Origin: Acidimicrobiales bacterium
Lineage (GTDB): Bacteria > Actinomycetota > Acidimicrobiia > Acidimicrobiales > GCA-2861595
Direction of reading: 5' to 3'
NCBI GenBank assembly: GCA_030448025.1
Contig: JAUJNQ010000002.1
Span: forward strand, 406,971-470,970
DNA length: 64,000 bases
Positions 61,960 through 64,000 of this stretch are shown here, piece after piece. The stretch's first letter is position 1. The number at the start of each line of letters is the position of its first letter. Made by a program: the position numbers and the translations under genes. The notes under the pieces are model-generated. The model saw nothing but the letters and a program-made list of their open reading frames with translations, searched no databases and was not told the DNA's origin.

Positions 61960-62907
61960 ATGAGCCACCCCATCACCGTCCCCGCGGTTCGGGCCAGGAA
62001 GGTGCCGTCCGGCAATGTTGCCCAGGTCAAAGGTGAAGAGGTGCCCGGCGGTGAGGTGCTGGGCGTCGAGCCGCTGGTGATGGTCACGGCGTACGACACG
62101 CCGACCGCCCGCATCGCCGACCACGCCGGCGTCGACCTCGTTCTGGTGGGTGATTCGGTGGCCATGGTGGTGCTCGGCTACGACGACACCCTTCAGGTCA
62201 CCATAGAGGACATGGTCCACCACACGGCGGCGGTGGCGAGGGCGCGGACTCGGGCGCTGGTGGTCGCCGACCTCCCGTGGCTCAGCTACCACGTGGGCGC
62301 CCACCAGACCGTGCACAACGCCGGCCGTCTGCTCCGCGCCGGAGCTCGTGCGGTGAAGTTGGAGGGAGGGCGCAAGCGGGTGCCGATGGTCTCCGCCCTG
62401 GCGGACGCCGAGATCCCGGTGATGGGCCATGTGGGCCTCACGCCGCAGTCCGTGCACGTCACGGGCGGCTACCGCGTGCAGGGCCGAGACCCTGAAGCCG
62501 CCGAGGCCGTGGTGGACGACGCCGTCGCCCTGGCCGCCGCCGGCTGCTTCGCCATCGTGATCGAGAGCGTCCCCGACTCAGTGGCTCGGGCCGTCACCGA
62601 AGCGGTGCCAGTGCCCACCATCGGCATCGGCGCCGGCCCGGCGTGCGACGGCCAGGTCCTCGTCCTGCACGACCTGCTCGGTCTGGACGACGGCGCGGCT
62701 CCGGGGTTCGTGCGCCGCTACGCGCAGCTCGAAGACGACGCCGTGGCGGCCGTGGCCGCCTTTGCCGCCGACGTGCGGGGCCGCCGCTTCCCGGACGACG
62801 GCGAGAACCTGCCGGCGGACGCCTCCGACCCCCCCTCCCAGCCGTCCGACGGGCCCACCCGGCTCGCGGCACCCCGAGCCGGTGCCGGCGGGCGTCGGGC
62901 CAGCTGA
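61960..62907 (+). CDS. panB: 3-methyl-2-oxobutanoate hydroxymethyltransferase
   Basis: A 315-residue PanB (ketopantoate hydroxymethyltransferase): VMVTAYDTPTARIADHAGVDLVLVGDSVAMVVLGYDDTLQVTIEDM, AGARAVKLEGG, VMGHVGLTPQSVHVTGGYRVQGRDPEAAE, IGIGAGPACDGQVLVLHDLLGL. It converts ketoisovalerate to ketopantoate in CoA synthesis with methylenetetrahydrofolate and Mg2+. The C-terminal about 45 residues are a low-complexity tail beyond the usual end. Confidence 0.97.
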   Translation: MSHPITVPAVRARKVPSGNVAQVKGEEVPGGEVLGVEPLVMVTAYDTPTARIADHAGVDLVLVGDSVAMVVLGYDDTLQVTIEDMVHHTAAVARARTRALVVADLPWLSYHVGAHQTVHNAGRLLRAGARAVKLEGGRKRVPMVSALADAEIPVMGHVGLTPQSVHVTGGYRVQGRDPEAAEAVVDDAVALAAAGCFAIVIESVPDSVARAVTEAVPVPTIGIGAGPACDGQVLVLHDLLGLDDGAAPGFVRRYAQLEDDAVAAVAAFAADVRGRRFPDDGENLPADASDPPSQPSDGPTRLAAPRAGAGGRRAS

Positions 62908-62908
62908 C

Positions 62909-63481
62909 ATGGGCCTCTCCGCCGTGACGGAGATCCTGGAGACCAGGTGGGGTGTCCGGGTCCTGCACTGGGCGGTGGCGGCGCTGATGGCGGGGAGCCT
63001 GGTGGCGTGCGTCGCCACGGGCGCCAACCGGCCGGCCGATCCCCGGTTGGAGGGGGGGCAGTCCCGTGTTCCCGGCTTCAGGGAGGTGGCGTTCGGCGTC
63101 AGACCAGCGGCAGGGCCGACCGCGAGCGCCGGCCCGTACTGTGCCCTCCTGGCCGAGACCACCGAACAGGTGCAACGCGGCCTCATGGGCCGGCGAGACC
63201 TCGCCGGCTACGACGGCATGATCTTCCGCTTTCCCGCGGACAGCACCGCGGGCTTCTACATGCGCGACGTGCCGGTGCCCCTCACTGTGGCGTGGTTCGA
63301 TGCCGGGGGCCGATTCGTCTCCTCGGCGGACATGGCCACCTGCCCCGACCAGAACTGCCCGACCTATCCGCCGGCAGCTCCGTACCGCTTCGCTCTGGAG
63401 GTGCTGAGCGGGGGGCTCGGGCGGCTGGGCGTCGGACCTGGGTCGGTCATCGAGGTCGGCGGCGCCTGCAAGGTGCGCTGA
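62909..63481 (+). CDS. DUF192 secreted or lipoprotein-like protein
   Basis: About 190 residues from ATG 62909, two bases after the panB stop (the tracked start lies within panB). A hydrophobic signal ends in LVACVATG, with a lipobox-like Cys. The C-terminal 110 residues form DUF192: VQRGLMGRRDLAGYDGMIFRFPADSTAGFYMRDVPVPLTVAWFDAGGRFV and YRFALEVLSGGLGRLGVGPGSVIEV, a conserved extracytoplasmic domain of unknown role. Confidence 0.82.
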   Translation: MGLSAVTEILETRWGVRVLHWAVAALMAGSLVACVATGANRPADPRLEGGQSRVPGFREVAFGVRPAAGPTASAGPYCALLAETTEQVQRGLMGRRDLAGYDGMIFRFPADSTAGFYMRDVPVPLTVAWFDAGGRFVSSADMATCPDQNCPTYPPAAPYRFALEVLSGGLGRLGVGPGSVIEVGGACKVR

Positions 63482-63683
63482 GGGCCGTCACCGCCAGCCA
63501 GCCCTTCCTGGGGCCTGTCACCGCTGCCTGTCACCGCTGCCTGTCACACCCCCTTGCCATACTCCAAGGCATGAACGCATCGCCGGGCTGGCTAGCATGG
63601 GCGAGTCGTTCCGTAGCCCTGCCCCGCCCCGTCGGGGCCCCGGTCGTGAGGGATCGGGTCCAAAGGGAGGTATCCCAAAGCTC
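63482..63683. other. intergenic region before rpsF with short tandem repeats
   Basis: About 200 bases. Near the left end GCCTGTCACCGCT is repeated almost head to tail two to three times (63514-63548). TAGCAT near 63591 could be a -10 element for the ribosomal operon; no convincing -35 or terminator hairpin was found. Confidence 0.35.
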
Positions 63684-64000
63684 ATGCGACCCTACGAGGT
63701 CATGTTCATACTCGACGCCAGCTTGGAGGAAGATGCCATCAGCGCTGTCGTCGACCGGGCAACCGACCTCCTCTCGAAGGATGGTGGCTCCACACCCAGG
63801 GTCGATCACTGGGGGCGGCGCCGTCTCGCCTACGAGATCGAGCACCGCTCCGAGGGGTACTACGTGCTCATGGAGGCCACGGCGGAGCCGGCGGTCGTCA
63901 GCGAGCTCGACCGGATGCTCTCCCTCGCAGACGAGGTCATGCGCCACAAGGTCATTCGCATCCCGGACGAGGTCGCGGCCAAGGCCGTACGCCGGAGCTC
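63684..64000 (+). CDS. rpsF: 30S ribosomal protein bS6 (3' end beyond window)
   Basis: From ATG 63684 after GGGAGG the reading frame is open to the window end (about 105 residues): RPYEVMFILDASLEEDAISAV, DHWGRRRLAYEIEHRSEGYYVLMEA, LDRMLSLADEVMRHKVIRIPDE, the S6 signature. It is part of the small ribosomal subunit; ssb and rpsR usually follow. The track omits it because it is cut at the edge. Confidence 0.96.
   Translation, partial: MRPYEVMFILDASLEEDAISAVVDRATDLLSKDGGSTPRVDHWGRRRLAYEIEHRSEGYYVLMEATAEPAVVSELDRMLSLADEVMRHKVIRIPDEVAAKAVRRS

Noticed and set aside
1-64000. CRISPR arrays and rRNA genes
   Set aside because: No regularly spaced repeats of CRISPR type and no rRNA sequence were seen; the short repeats listed are too few and too short.

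Overview
The window reads as one stretch of a high-GC actinobacterial chromosome around the replication origin. Marker content points to a deep actinobacterial lineage, possibly Acidimicrobiia: gyrA-DUF3566-tRNA-Ile, dnaA/dnaN/recF/dciA, rpmH-rnpA-yidD-yidC-jag-rsmG-parA-parB, cwlM-trxA-trxB, murJ-DUF6049, pcnA, and ino1-PadR-DUF5318-ponA-panB-rpsF. The class assignment is inference from gene order and family type, not from a database search.

Layout. (a) 1-4.0 kb: a GH3-type adenylating enzyme (cut by the window edge) overlapping a sterol-desaturase-type hydroxylase, then a HEPN-type protein with an apparent frameshift. (b) 4.5-9.6 kb: an integrative element remnant with a truncated MobF relaxase, winged-helix and excisionase genes, a divergent XRE repressor with five tandem 10-bp repeats in the control region, a tyrosine integrase and a PIN toxin/antitoxin pair, ending at tRNA-Ala(TGC). 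(c) 9.6-15 kb: a degraded transposase-like gene, a GT-C glycosyltransferase, a secreted protein, and an ECF sigma/anti-sigma pair. (d) 15.0-19.9 kb: a five-gene selenoprotein operon, grdE-grdB-grdC-trx-grdA, of the glycine/sarcosine/betaine reductase type. It has two in-frame UGA (Sec) codons, each followed by a hairpin, that the ORF track split. (e) 20-27.9 kb: small and hypothetical genes, including a lower-GC block with a papain/C39-like protein and a three-gene membrane operon, ending in a decayed serine recombinase next to tRNA-Ile(GAT). (f) 28-38 kb: the origin region on the minus strand (gyrA, gyrB, dciA, recF, dnaN, candidate oriC, dnaA). (g) 38-44 kb: rpmH to parB on the plus strand, with a parS site touching the parA start. 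(h) 44-53 kb: minus-strand cell-wall and redox genes (CwlM-like, trxA, trxB, DegV, MurJ, DUF6049, GNAT). (i) 53-64 kb: pcnA, a methyltransferase, ino1/PadR, then DUF5318, membrane proteins, ponA, panB, DUF192 and the start of rpsF.

How it fits together. In many actinobacteria tRNA-Ile and tRNA-Ala are neighbours just after gyrA-DUF3566. Here they are about 18 kb apart, and the gap holds the accessory material, with a tyrosine-integrase element at the Ala end and a serine-recombinase relic at the Ile end. The selenoprotein grd operon sits inside this region. It lacks grdD, and its GrdE lacks the cysteine that normally gives the pyruvoyl group, so it may not be an ordinary glycine reductase. 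It is the most interesting system in the window.
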